A stretch of DNA of 39,576 nt from Bacteroidales bacterium UBA3742 (GTDB lineage: Bacteria; Bacteroidota; Bacteroidia; Bacteroidales; Paludibacteraceae), in NCBI GenBank assembly GCA_002371785.1, contig DFGU01000091.1, forward strand, positions 1-39,576, in the 5' to 3' direction. Below are positions 1 through 8,039 of the stretch, one piece after another. The notes under the pieces were generated by a model. That model made no database searches. It had not been told where the DNA came from and worked only from the letters and a program-made list of their open reading frames with translations. The position numbers and the translations under genes are program-made. Position 1 is the stretch's first letter. The number at the start of each line of letters is the position of its first letter.

Positions 1-218
1 GCCTTGCTGGTTCGAGCAAAGAGCACTACCCCACTCGTCGGTCGGTCGAGCCGATGGGTGACGCCGAGGAACACCTCGCCGGGCTTCTGGTACCGCTCCT
101 TGATATAGGCCTTGACGGTCTCGGAGAGCGGCGCATCGCCCGTCTTATCGCCCTGAACGATCTCGTTGCAGGTCTTGTTGACGGCTATGATATGGTTGTC
201 TTCGTATAGAACGGTCAT
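1..218 (-). CDS. RluA-family pseudouridine synthase (3' part outside window)
   Basis: Only the first 72 codons are in the window. They read MTVLYEDNHIIAVNK, then continue to HRLDRPTSGVVLFART. The HRLDRPTSG motif holds the catalytic Asp (about residue 58) of RluA/RsuA-type pseudouridine synthases, which isomerise uridine in rRNA or tRNA. The N-terminus starts directly with the catalytic-domain strand and has no S4 domain, so it looks like one of the short RluA-type proteins; the exact target RNA cannot be told. Its ATG overlaps the TGA of the upstream large protein gene (ATGA), so the two are probably translationally coupled. The gene is truncated by the window edge, not broken. Confidence 0.9.
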   Translation of the reverse strand, partial: MTVLYEDNHIIAVNKTCNEIVQGDKTGDAPLSETVKAYIKERYQKPGEVFLGVTHRLDRPTSGVVLFARTSK

Positions 219-3166
219 AAGGCGATGCAGGCATGGGATTTGAAACCATCGATATACATGCGGAGATCATCGTCCAGGCGGACGTGACGCACGAGGTCGG
301 TCTCCTCGACAGCCGGCAGGGCATTGAGAATGGCCTCGTCGTAGTGCTCAGCGGGGCGTGCCCAAGGGTCGATATTCATATAGCCGACGTTGAAGGAGGT
401 CAAGTTCTGGAAGAAATGGGAGCCCTGGCTGGGTTCGATGCGGAAGTTCTCGAGCGAGCACTCGGCGATAGCCTTGGCCTCGCTGATGTCGCTCCACTGG
501 ACGGGTACGCCCAGCGTAGGTATCTGGGATCCCCAACGGCCGTAACCGATGAGCAGGTAGGAACGTCCCTCCTCACGCATGCGGGCATTCCAGGTGCGGA
601 TGGTCTCGGCCATCTCGCGTGTACGCAGCACGTCGAATGCTTCGCGACGCAGGTAGATGATATCGCGTACGCCCTCTATCTGGCCGATGCCGAGGGCATT
701 GTCGGAACGCATGAAGGCGTCGGACTCGTCGATCTGGTTCCAATCGACCTTGGCGGTAAGCGAGTCGGCCGAGATAGGACGAATCTGCAAGACGTGGAAG
801 ATCTGGGGTTCACGTTCCAGGTTGACGGCAAACTCGATCTCCACAGGGCACTTGATTTCCTGCTGTGCCATCTCGAGCAACTGGCGGATGATCTCGGCCA
901 GCGGGAAAGTGCGGAACTTGAGTTGCGGCGCGAAGGTGACGATACGCGGTCCGTCGGGATAGCAGGAATCGACGATGCGCATATTCTCGCGGTCGTAGGT
1001 GGAGGCGATCATCTTGAGCGACTCAAACTGGTCGCAAGCATGGATGGGGAAGCGCTCCAGATTGACAGCATCGTCGATGGAGGTGCGGAATTTCTCCGGG
1101 CTGAGCGAGAGGGCGAGCATCGACTGCTGGGTCTCACGCATAGCCAGATCGACGGTAGAGGTCTGCATGACGTTCTTAGGGTAGCGCGGCGAGAAGCGAA
1201 GTACCTGTTCGCCATCGACGACTACTTTACCCAGACCGTATGCCACCTTGACGATACCATCTTCGGGTTTCTCCTTGCCTACCGGGTAGAAATTGACACT
1301 ACGTGCCACGCCGGAGATGACGGGGAAGAAGTAGTTGCCTTCCTGTTCGCCGCAGACCTCCTGGAGCACAACGGCCATCTTCTCCTCGGAGAGCACGTTG
1401 CCCGTGGACGTGATATAACCACGCGAGGCGGCGTAATAGACCGAGGCATAGACCGACTTGATGGCCTTGCTCAGCAGACGGAGCTCTTGGTCCTCGTTCT
1501 CGGTATTGGGAATCATGTAGGTGCTATAGACGCCTGCAAAGGGCTGATAGTACGAGTCCTCGAGTTTGCTGGACGAACGTACGGCCAGCGGCTTATGGGT
1601 GACGCGGATGAAATGGCGCAAGGCATCACGCAATTCGATAGGCAGGGCAGCCGCTACGAATTCGGAGAGTATCTCATCGTCCGAGAGGTCGGCATTGATG
1701 ACATACTGGAGGCCGTTCTCATGGATGAAGCGGTCGAAGTACTCGGTGGTGATGACCATGGTACGCGGTACGAAGATACGGATACCTTCCCAGCGGTCAT
1801 AGAGGTCGTTTTTCTGGAGGACGTGGTTGAGGAAGGCCAATCCGCGTCCCTTGCCACCCATAGCGCCATCGCCACAACGGGCAAACCAGATGGTGTCATT
1901 GTAGGTCTCGGGCGAGTACTTAGCCACCACGCCAAGCGCCTGGTTGATACGATAGTCGTGGATGAGGCGTATATTGGTCTGGCGGATATTCTCTATGTCG
2001 GTCTCGTCCTGGATCTGGAGCGTCTTGACCCGGCGTCCGATAGCGAAGAGTCCGCGGGCAAAGAGCCACTTACTGAGGTAGTTGTTGTCGCTCAGTCGGC
2101 GGAAAGCAGCGGGCGAGATGGTGGAGATGATACGTTCGAATCCCTCCAAATCGCTCGCGCGCGCGATCTCTTTACCCGTACGCGGGTCGCGCGCGATGAA
2201 GTCGCCGAAGCCAAACTCACGTTCGATGTACTCGCTCACCTCTTGGGTCAGGGTCTTGGAGGTCTTGATGACGAAGCCCACGTTGAGTTTGCGGGCGATG
2301 GAGCGCATCGACTCCTGGGACGACTGCATGAGGAAGGGCATCGTGGGATTGTCCTCGCGGATGAGTTGACAGAGTTCGATACCGGCATCCAGTTTCTCCG
2401 ACGAGGACGGATCGCCCTTATGGAGCACAAAACCGATATCAGAGATGACACCCAGCATATTGCGGCCATACTGCTGGTAGAGCTCGACGGCTTCGTCATA
2501 ACAGGTAGCCATGAGCATCTTAGGTCGTGCACGCTTGCGGAGCAGTTGTTGCTTCTCGTTGAGGGCATCACGGATGGCGATGGTGTTCTGCCGAAGCAGG
2601 AGCTTGTAGAGCAAAGGCAGGTAGGTGGAGTAATAGCGGACGGAGTCCTCGACGAGCAGGATGGCGCGTACGCCCTCCTCCAGAATGTCGTGCGGCGCAT
2701 TCATGCGGTCCTCGATGAGCTTGATGATCGCGATGATGAGGTCGGTGGAGTTGTTCCAGTTGAAGAAATAGTCGATATCCGAGCGGTCGTGCTGCTCGAT
2801 ACGGTTGTATATCTCCTTGCTGAAAGCCGATAGAAGGACTATCGGGCACTCGGGAAGCAACTGCTTGGCCTCGCGGGCGAAGTCGAACACGTCCAGTTCG
2901 CCAACGCTGTACATGGTGAGGATGAGGTCGTATGTCTCGCCATTCGTCCTTTCGCCATTCGCCTTGATCAGGTCCAGGGCCTCGCGCGTGGTCTCAGCCC
3001 GCACGATGGACGGCGGGTTGGAGAGGTTGAGTTCGGCGTATTCCTGAGCGATTTGCACCTCAATACGGCCATCTTCCTCGAGGGCAAAACTATCGTAGTT
3101 GTTGCACACCAAGAGAATTCTCCGAACCCTCTTGCTCATCAGCGATGTATAATTGCTATGATCCAT
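215..3166 (-). CDS. REC-like plus PEP/pyruvate-binding (PPDK N-terminal) domain protein
   Basis: A 983-residue protein. Residues about 15-150 look like a degenerate response-regulator receiver: the strand reads YDLILTMYS, with no Asp at the phosphorylation position. Residues about 165-315 form a second receiver-like unit, with GVISDIGF keeping an Asp. From about 420 to 800 is the ATP-grasp domain of pyruvate phosphate dikinase/PEP synthase (MGGKGRGLAFLN, LAVRSSSKLEDS, ending in LQIRPIS). The swivelling phosphohistidine domain and the PEP-binding barrel of true PEP synthase are not seen, so ordinary PEP synthesis is unlikely. I infer a signalling or phosphotransfer role. Similar long proteins are usually annotated in Bacteroidetes only as PEP/pyruvate-binding protein. 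The predicted start MDHSNYTSLMSKRVRR could be shortened to the second Met. It sits 29 bp after the bilin-reductase-like gene and overlaps the rluA-type gene. Confidence 0.85.
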   Translation of the reverse strand: MDHSNYTSLMSKRVRRILLVCNNYDSFALEEDGRIEVQIAQEYAELNLSNPPSIVRAETTREALDLIKANGERTNGETYDLILTMYSVGELDVFDFAREAKQLLPECPIVLLSAFSKEIYNRIEQHDRSDIDYFFNWNNSTDLIIAIIKLIEDRMNAPHDILEEGVRAILLVEDSVRYYSTYLPLLYKLLLRQNTIAIRDALNEKQQLLRKRARPKMLMATCYDEAVELYQQYGRNMLGVISDIGFVLHKGDPSSSEKLDAGIELCQLIREDNPTMPFLMQSSQESMRSIARKLNVGFVIKTSKTLTQEVSEYIEREFGFGDFIARDPRTGKEIARASDLEGFERIISTISPAAFRRLSDNNYLSKWLFARGLFAIGRRVKTLQIQDETDIENIRQTNIRLIHDYRINQALGVVAKYSPETYNDTIWFARCGDGAMGGKGRGLAFLNHVLQKNDLYDRWEGIRIFVPRTMVITTEYFDRFIHENGLQYVINADLSDDEILSEFVAAALPIELRDALRHFIRVTHKPLAVRSSSKLEDSYYQPFAGVYSTYMIPNTENEDQELRLLSKAIKSVYASVYYAASRGYITSTGNVLSEEKMAVVLQEVCGEQEGNYFFPVISGVARSVNFYPVGKEKPEDGIVKVAYGLGKVVVDGEQVLRFSPRYPKNVMQTSTVDLAMRETQQSMLALSLSPEKFRTSIDDAVNLERFPIHACDQFESLKMIASTYDRENMRIVDSCYPDGPRIVTFAPQLKFRTFPLAEIIRQLLEMAQQEIKCPVEIEFAVNLEREPQIFHVLQIRPISADSLTAKVDWNQIDESDAFMRSDNALGIGQIEGVRDIIYLRREAFDVLRTREMAETIRTWNARMREEGRSYLLIGYGRWGSQIPTLGVPVQWSDISEAKAIAECSLENFRIEPSQGSHFFQNLTSFNVGYMNIDPWARPAEHYDEAILNALPAVEETDLVRHVRLDDDLRMYIDGFKSHACIAL

Positions 3167-3195
3167 TGTTACATTAGAATGTTACTATTTATTAT

Positions 3196-3831
3196 TTACT
3201 CTGTTCCAAACAGGAATCGGCGAAAGACGGTTTTTGCGGCGTCCGCACCAATCATCTTGCTGACAACCCTATACGTAGGTCCGTCGTTGATCAGTCCCTC
3301 TACATAGGCGCTGTTGCGGGCAGACTTGGCTGTCAAATCCACGTCGCGGGCAGTCGCGAAAAGATGGATATAAGCGGTCATCATTTCCGTTGCCAAGGCC
3401 GAGAGACGTGCCGTATCGCCCACTTTGGACACGCTGGGTGGCAGCAGCAGATCGTTGTACCATCCCGGGTGCTTGGGTTTGTCCCTGAGGTCGCGATAGG
3501 CCTCTTTTATCGTCTGCAGAGCCGATAGATCAGCCGGTGCTACTTGGGTGTCATAGATATCCACCAGCAGCGTTTTCCTGCCGAAAGCGCTGATATAGTC
3601 GTAGGAGAGCAACGGCAGGTCCTTGGCATACGGCGTACAGATAAGCGTCTCCATCTTCATCAAACCGAAGAACGCCCGCATCGTGAGATACGACACGCAC
3701 GCACAATGGTTCCAATCGTAGGACTGCAAGCAGAACGTCATTCCCCTGCCGGAGAAAGTCTGCCAAGGCGTCACATCCTTTGGAACGAGTGCCCCTTTGG
3801 CGGAAAAGATGTCAAGCTTTGAGCCACTCAT
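3196..3831 (-). CDS. Bilin-reductase-like (FDBR/PcyA-family-like) protein
   Basis: A 211-residue protein with no signal peptide. By eye it aligns with ferredoxin-dependent bilin reductases such as cyanobacterial PcyA. The block DLPLLSYDYISAFG (71-84) matches LPLFGCDIVAGPG around PcyA Asp105. The block INDGPTYRVVSKMIGADAAK (181-200) and the following FLF match the PcyA C-terminus (NDKTRRVLEKAFG...VLF). Asp78 and Asp183 therefore fall where the two catalytic Asp residues of this family lie (Asp105 and Asp220 of PcyA). The His88 equivalent is not evident. Known members reduce biliverdin to phycobilins using ferredoxin; the substrate here is unknown. The start at 3831 lies inside the end of the upstream reductase-like gene (20-bp overlap), so a later Met (residue 31) is possible. 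Alignment was from memory, so the family call is tentative. Confidence 0.6.
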   Translation of the reverse strand: MSGSKLDIFSAKGALVPKDVTPWQTFSGRGMTFCLQSYDWNHCACVSYLTMRAFFGLMKMETLICTPYAKDLPLLSYDYISAFGRKTLLVDIYDTQVAPADLSALQTIKEAYRDLRDKPKHPGWYNDLLLPPSVSKVGDTARLSALATEMMTAYIHLFATARDVDLTAKSARNSAYVEGLINDGPTYRVVSKMIGADAAKTVFRRFLFGTE

Positions 3832-4606
3832 AACGTGCTACGGAATAGATCGGCAACAGCGGAATCAGAATGGGCGTTTTCTTGATGTACGCCTGATATT
3901 CGGGGTCGGCACCGTAAGCCGCGTTCTGGCGGATCTCCAAACGACGGGCACCGCTGAACATGACGTAAACGATACAGATATAACCGAGGGCCGCTATCAT
4001 CCACTGCCACCATACCAGTCCTGCCCCGATAGCGCTGAGCATCACACCCGTCCAGATGAGCACTTCGCCGAGATAGTTCGGACAGCGTACAATGCGGTAG
4101 AGACCGGTATCCACAAAGCGTTTGGGATTGCGTTTCTTGGCGGCGGACTTTTGTGCGTCACTACCCGCTTCCAGCAATATACCACACAGCATGACGGCGG
4201 CGCCTATCCATGCCCATGTCTCGGAACCCTGCACGCCGTTCATCAAGCGGAACGCCACAGGACTGACCTGCATCACGTACAACAGCGCGCAGGATATCCA
4301 TATAATACTCATTGCAGCCGCAGGTTTCTTCTCCGGAGCGTCTCCGCCATACAGGATTTTCCGATACGCCGCCGATTTGCGTTCGCGCATAAACAGATAC
4401 GTGCCGAGACGCATGCCGAAGATGACCATCAGCAGGAGCAACGCAATCGTAGCAGGCGTCAGTGCCGCATAGTACAACACACCCATCGCCACAGCCAAGG
4501 CCACCACGCTATAGCCGTAGCCGATACTGAAAAAATAGATGAAATACTTCCACCCCACAGCCGAAACCGCGAGCGAAACAGCCAAAAGAATTAGTAATTT
4601 AAGCAT
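3812..4606 (-). CDS. DUF1295 / steroid 5-alpha-reductase-like membrane protein
   Basis: A 264-residue integral membrane protein with about six hydrophobic segments. The C-terminal half carries the signature of the DUF1295/steroid 5-alpha-reductase and isoprenylcysteine methyltransferase superfamily: EAGSDAQKSAAKKRN (146-160), FVDTGLYRIVRCPNYLGEVL (164-183) and YGADPEYQAYIKKTP near the end. The usual RHPNY is RCPNY here. Family members use NADPH or SAM on lipid substrates in the inner membrane, and gut Bacteroidales are known to carry steroid and bile-acid 5-alpha-reductases of this superfamily. The partner genes of the known bile-acid cluster are not present, so the substrate is open. It is the first gene of a minus-strand run and overlaps the bilin-reductase-like gene by 20 bp, which suggests co-expression. 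Confidence 0.8.
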   Translation of the reverse strand: MLKLLILLAVSLAVSAVGWKYFIYFFSIGYGYSVVALAVAMGVLYYAALTPATIALLLLMVIFGMRLGTYLFMRERKSAAYRKILYGGDAPEKKPAAAMSIIWISCALLYVMQVSPVAFRLMNGVQGSETWAWIGAAVMLCGILLEAGSDAQKSAAKKRNPKRFVDTGLYRIVRCPNYLGEVLIWTGVMLSAIGAGLVWWQWMIAALGYICIVYVMFSGARRLEIRQNAAYGADPEYQAYIKKTPILIPLLPIYSVARYEWLKA

Positions 4607-4671
4607 GATATGTAGGTATTATAAATTTCAATAATGTATTGTTGTTTACTTTGCCGTGTACCCTCAGTTTG

Positions 4672-4696
4672 AACTATTCGGAAATTTCGAATAGTT
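4672..4696. other. Perfect 9-bp inverted repeat over a stop codon
   Basis: AACTATTCG, a 7-nt loop, then CGAATAGTT. It spans the TAG stop of the 122-residue gene. There is no clear T-run on either side, so a terminator role is only possible. Confidence 0.4.
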
Positions 4697-5042
4697 GCCC
4701 CTTCTGATCATCATTTGTTTTTGCCAATTGCCCGATGACAAAGCCACGGAGGGTGAAATAGTATTTGTCGGAGGGCTTGGCTGTGGATTTGTATTCGTCG
4801 TAACGTTGCTGCCAATAGGCTCGGCGAGCGGGATCAGCCAGTTCCTGTTTGGCTTGCTTGGAGATTTGGGCAAAAGAGGAATTCAGTTCACGCTGATGGG
4901 GCGTGATTTTTGAGGGATCACGATGTTTCGGATAATGACTAATGACCGTCTTTCCATAGCGATGGGTGATGTAGATATCACTATCGCCATAGATTTTGCC
5001 GGACATTTTGTCTAATGAGATATTTAATTCCGCTTGGGCCAT
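4674..5042 (-). CDS. Conserved hypothetical protein
   Basis: A 122-residue soluble, basic protein with no signal peptide or membrane segment. It contains SGKIYGDSDIYITHRYGKTV (14-33), then PKHRDPSKITPHQREL, and a charged helical middle (ISKQAKQELADPARRAYWQQ). I have the impression of similar proteins in Bacteroides accessory regions, but I do not recognise a domain and give no function. It is the last gene of the AT-rich island and is itself less AT-rich than the nuclease gene. The start is the only good ATG; no clear ribosome site is seen, which is normal for this phylum. Confidence 0.65.
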   Translation of the reverse strand: MAQAELNISLDKMSGKIYGDSDIYITHRYGKTVISHYPKHRDPSKITPHQRELNSSFAQISKQAKQELADPARRAYWQQRYDEYKSTAKPSDKYYFTLRGFVIGQLAKTNDDQKGQLFEISE

Positions 5043-5157
5043 AATTTTCTTCTTATATTATTTAATTATTATGCTTATCTTGGTAGGACATTAGCCTCCG
5101 ATGTCGTCTCGTTGCCGTGTCGTTGTCGAGTGCAACTAAGGTTTGACGGGGGATTAA

Positions 5158-5361
5158 TTACTCTTTCAGCCAAACTGGTCTTTCCTCTGTTTCTTTAAAT
5201 GCTTCTAAATACGGATGCCATCTCAGAAAGTTTTGCATCTCTTGGCCATGTTCTTTATAACTGATGATTTCACCATTATCGCCAACATTGAGTGCATAAA
5301 CCTTTTCTGCAGTTGTATCTATTAGATACTCCAAACTTTCTTCTCCGCAAAAGACAAACAT
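5158..5361 (-). CDS. Small hypothetical protein, possibly a truncated SMI1/KNR4-like end
   Basis: A 67-residue ORF, 24 bp after the stop of the DUF262 gene. The sequence LEYLIDTTAEKVYALNVGDN, followed by a C-terminal helix (MQNFLRWHPYLEAFKE), resembles the tail of SMI1/KNR4 (SUKH) proteins, which often act as immunity proteins. That comparison is weak. A stop codon directly upstream rules out a longer frame, so it is either a natural short protein or a remnant. Its base composition matches the AT-rich island. Confidence 0.5.
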   Translation of the reverse strand: MFVFCGEESLEYLIDTTAEKVYALNVGDNGEIISYKEHGQEMQNFLRWHPYLEAFKETEERPVWLKE

Positions 5362-5385
5362 AGGATTAACTAGTAAACAAAATTA

Positions 5386-7215
5386 TTATTCTTGTTCTTC
5401 GTCTTCCGAATCATTATCTACAAAAACACCTTCTTCATTCAGATTTTGCACGTCACGAACGATAGGTTTACCCATTGCATTCTCAATGAGTTTAAAGATT
5501 GCTTCTTTTCTATCATCTATAAAATCATTAAATCTATCATAACGCACCAGTTCTGGGTTAATCACATGTGTGCGTAAAAGGTTGTCTATATCTTCAGCGG
5601 AAATTTTTGCCTTCTTCTCCAAGCGTATAAGATATTTGCTTGGAGCCTCTCCGCCGACAAAGATGTTTGTACCTTTAGAAAGTGGCGTTTTATTTATAAT
5701 TGTATCATAATCACTCTTGGGGATCTTGTTGTTCTCACACCAGAGTCGTGGAAATATATGATGAATATCTATTGATTTTTGGAAATATGTTTCCATTTCT
5801 ATTTTTGAACCCGTAAGCCAATCCGTCGTGTTTTCTCCCATTAATAATGCATATATTCCCTTGTATGCAGCACTATTACGAGTTCGTAATGTTTGCAAAC
5901 GAGAAGGAGAGAATACTGCATCATATATAGTTTGAGGCTCTTTCTCATCATTAAGAATCCAACCTACGACTTGCTGAATATCCAAGGCATAACGCGTTTC
6001 GTTGGCAGATCCATATAGCTCTCCAAAGACGCCACACCAAAACCAACGCATTAATTTATTCTTATTTCCTATATTATCAATCTCTTTTCCTAATACAGCA
6101 ATGATTGCTGACATCGGTATCAGTTGAGAAGTATATGGTAAATCACGAGCTGTAAATATATGATTACAAGTTAGAAGTTCTGCCGCTTTTATAAAGCCAT
6201 CAACAATTTCTTGTCGAGTGTCCTCATATTCATCAACTTTCAATTCTAGCATGCTTTTTCTTTTTGCGCTAACGGCAGGAATCTTTTCTGTCTCATTGCT
6301 TGCCTGCATTGCCGCCATTTTCTTCTTATATGTAGAAAGCAAAGTTACAGCTTGGATTAAATCGGTATTACATGTATTTTTTAGTACTTTATGATTGTTA
6401 AATGATGCATGAATATTGTCCCAATCTTTTTTCAAATCAAATCCACTTGCGGCATAAGTAGCAGTAAGCAATTCAAATACAGTCAAAGAAACACCGCCCG
6501 TATTGACCTTTTCAAACACCTGACAAACTGCTTCTTTACTATTCTCTTTTTTCATCACAATCACAGGCACACTATAGTGGCTATAATTGTTTATGACATA
6601 TCGTTCAAATTGACTTAAGAATCTCAATTTCTCGGTATCATAATTCCAATACTCCTCAAAATGCCATCTCCATTCGCTAAATTCATCAATCATGCACACA
6701 GGAAACATCATATTTTCAAACTCTTTCTCTTGTGTACTCAAATCACAGATAATATCATGACCAATATTCTGAGTGGCAATTTTGTTTTCATTGATAGAAA
6801 AAATCGCTTCTTCTAAATCCAAATCAGGATTCAAGGCCTTTTGCATATCTATATAATACCATCTTTTTATTTCATAGCCTTTTGAATTTTTCGTATTGAC
6901 AACACTATTTGAAACAATTGTTTGATACAAACTCGTCAAACGCTGCTGACCGTCAAGGATTAAATACTCCGGCTTAATATCTTTTGATATATTCACTCCT
7001 TCTACAGGTTTAGTCTTAAAAGAAGTGTTTTCTCCTGTTTCGAGAAGAGTAACAACACTTATTGGGAATGATTTGATTACAGATGCAATCAGTCCTTTGA
7101 TGCGGTTGTCATCCCACACCCATCCTCTTTGAAAGTCAGGAAGTTGAATTTTCCCTGTTTTGATGTCACATAGCAAATCTGCTAATGGTTTCTTCGTTGT
7201 ATCAAATGTTTCCAT
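5386..7215 (-). CDS. DUF262 / DUF1524 (GmrSD-like) nuclease
   Basis: A 609-residue protein. The N-terminal DUF262 domain has the ParB-like motifs IQLPDFQRGWVWDD (23-36) and LDGQQRLTSL (87-96), used for NTP binding and hydrolysis in GmrS. The C-terminal DUF1524 region has the HNH-type motif DIHHIFP (483-489) with Asn508 in INKTPLSKGTN, the nuclease site of GmrD. This one-chain layout matches type IV restriction enzymes that cut modified phage DNA, and related DUF262 defence proteins. The C-terminus ends in an acidic tail (DNDSEDEEQE). The gene is AT-rich, unlike the flanking core genes, which suggests transfer. It lies 34 bp downstream of a 145-residue unknown gene, probably in one operon. The specificity for modified DNA is inferred from the family, not seen. 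Confidence 0.88.
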   Translation of the reverse strand: METFDTTKKPLADLLCDIKTGKIQLPDFQRGWVWDDNRIKGLIASVIKSFPISVVTLLETGENTSFKTKPVEGVNISKDIKPEYLILDGQQRLTSLYQTIVSNSVVNTKNSKGYEIKRWYYIDMQKALNPDLDLEEAIFSINENKIATQNIGHDIICDLSTQEKEFENMMFPVCMIDEFSEWRWHFEEYWNYDTEKLRFLSQFERYVINNYSHYSVPVIVMKKENSKEAVCQVFEKVNTGGVSLTVFELLTATYAASGFDLKKDWDNIHASFNNHKVLKNTCNTDLIQAVTLLSTYKKKMAAMQASNETEKIPAVSAKRKSMLELKVDEYEDTRQEIVDGFIKAAELLTCNHIFTARDLPYTSQLIPMSAIIAVLGKEIDNIGNKNKLMRWFWCGVFGELYGSANETRYALDIQQVVGWILNDEKEPQTIYDAVFSPSRLQTLRTRNSAAYKGIYALLMGENTTDWLTGSKIEMETYFQKSIDIHHIFPRLWCENNKIPKSDYDTIINKTPLSKGTNIFVGGEAPSKYLIRLEKKAKISAEDIDNLLRTHVINPELVRYDRFNDFIDDRKEAIFKLIENAMGKPIVRDVQNLNEEGVFVDNDSEDEEQE

Positions 7216-7249
7216 TGTGTATTTAAGATTTTAATTTTACGTTGTTATA

Positions 7250-7687
7250 TTAAAAGTTATCCCAATCTATCACTCGTGCAAAGTCGTGGTAGTTAATGGA
7301 TTTTATATGTTTTCCTATTATTTCTTGGAGAGATGTGTCCAAACTTGGCGCATCATCAAACCAAACTATCGTCAAGTGGCTGTCATTCGATTTGTCTCTT
7401 AACGACAATTCAAAACGATATGATTTTAGTATTTCGTCGGGTTTTAAAGGATCGTCGTCTATTATTTGGAAAGGCTTTTGTTCGCACGTTTCTATTTGAT
7501 CGGGGGTTAGTTGAAATAAAAAGCCTTCTTCCTTTGATTGTTTCAACAATCTTTGCAATATGTGGACAGCAACGCTATGGAAAGAGCCTTCCATACTACC
7601 TTCATATGTGTTTGAAACCCGAAAAGAACGTATTTCTACATCCTTTTCATCCGGGAAATCAATTGTTATGTGCTTTTTATTCTGCAT
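7250..7687 (-). CDS. Hypothetical protein upstream of the DUF262 nuclease
   Basis: A 145-residue acidic soluble protein, starting MQNKKHITIDFPDEKDVEIR and ending ARVIDWDNF. No signal peptide, membrane segment or recognised domain. The middle (YRFELSLRDKSNDSHLTIVW) looks like alternating beta strands. It is the first gene of the AT-rich run and lies 34 bp before the DUF262 gene, so it may be an accessory or control protein of that system. That is inferred from position only. The palindromic array begins about 50 bp upstream of its start. Confidence 0.7.
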   Translation of the reverse strand: MQNKKHITIDFPDEKDVEIRSFRVSNTYEGSMEGSFHSVAVHILQRLLKQSKEEGFLFQLTPDQIETCEQKPFQIIDDDPLKPDEILKSYRFELSLRDKSNDSHLTIVWFDDAPSLDTSLQEIIGKHIKSINYHDFARVIDWDNF

Positions 7688-7737
7688 TATTTATAATAGT
7701 TTACAAAGTGTCTACTATCGGGTGGTGTTATTTTTTT

Positions 7738-8022
7738 AATCCTCCATAAATGGCGGATACTTTTCTTTCAATCCTCCATATATGGCGGATACTTTTCTTT
7801 TAATCCTCCATATATGGCGGATACTTTTCTTTTAATCCTCCATAAATGGCGGATGCTTTTCTTTCAATCCTCCATATATGGCGGATACTTTTCTTTTAAT
7901 CCTCCATAAATGGCGGATGCTTTTCTTTTGATCCTCCATATATGGCGGATACGGTGGGTGCTTTTAATCCTCCATATATGGCGGATACTTTTTTTGGTTG
8001 ATCCGCCAAACTTGGCGGATGC
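7738..8022. repeat. REP-like palindrome array, nine units
   Basis: Nine copies of an imperfect palindrome of the form ATCCTCCATATATGGCGGAT, starting at 7738, 7770, 7802, 7834, 7866, 7898, 7930, 7966 and 8000. Units 1-7 keep an exact 32-bp period with a pyrimidine spacer (CTTTTCTTTY). Variation is almost limited to the centre (TATA or TAAA) and one spacer base. In units 1-8 the arms differ at one position (TCC against GCG). Unit 9 has matched GCC/GGC arms around an altered centre. The array fills the 352-bp gap between the 145-residue gene and the transposase stop. The same palindrome recurs inside and beyond the transposase gene, which ties array and enzyme together. Confidence 0.92.
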
Positions 8023-8039
8023 GTTTCTTGGCGGATACG

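Noticed and set aside
233..2833. 866-codon + strand open frame opposite the REC/PEP-binding gene
   Set aside because: It mirrors a well-supported minus-strand gene, has no recognisable motif, and is explained by codon bias of that gene.
7738..8022. CRISPR array
   Set aside because: Repeats are regularly spaced, but the spacers are short (about 10-14 bp) and nearly identical pyrimidine runs, the unit is a palindrome, and no cas genes are present. A Y1 transposase with matching palindromes lies next to it.
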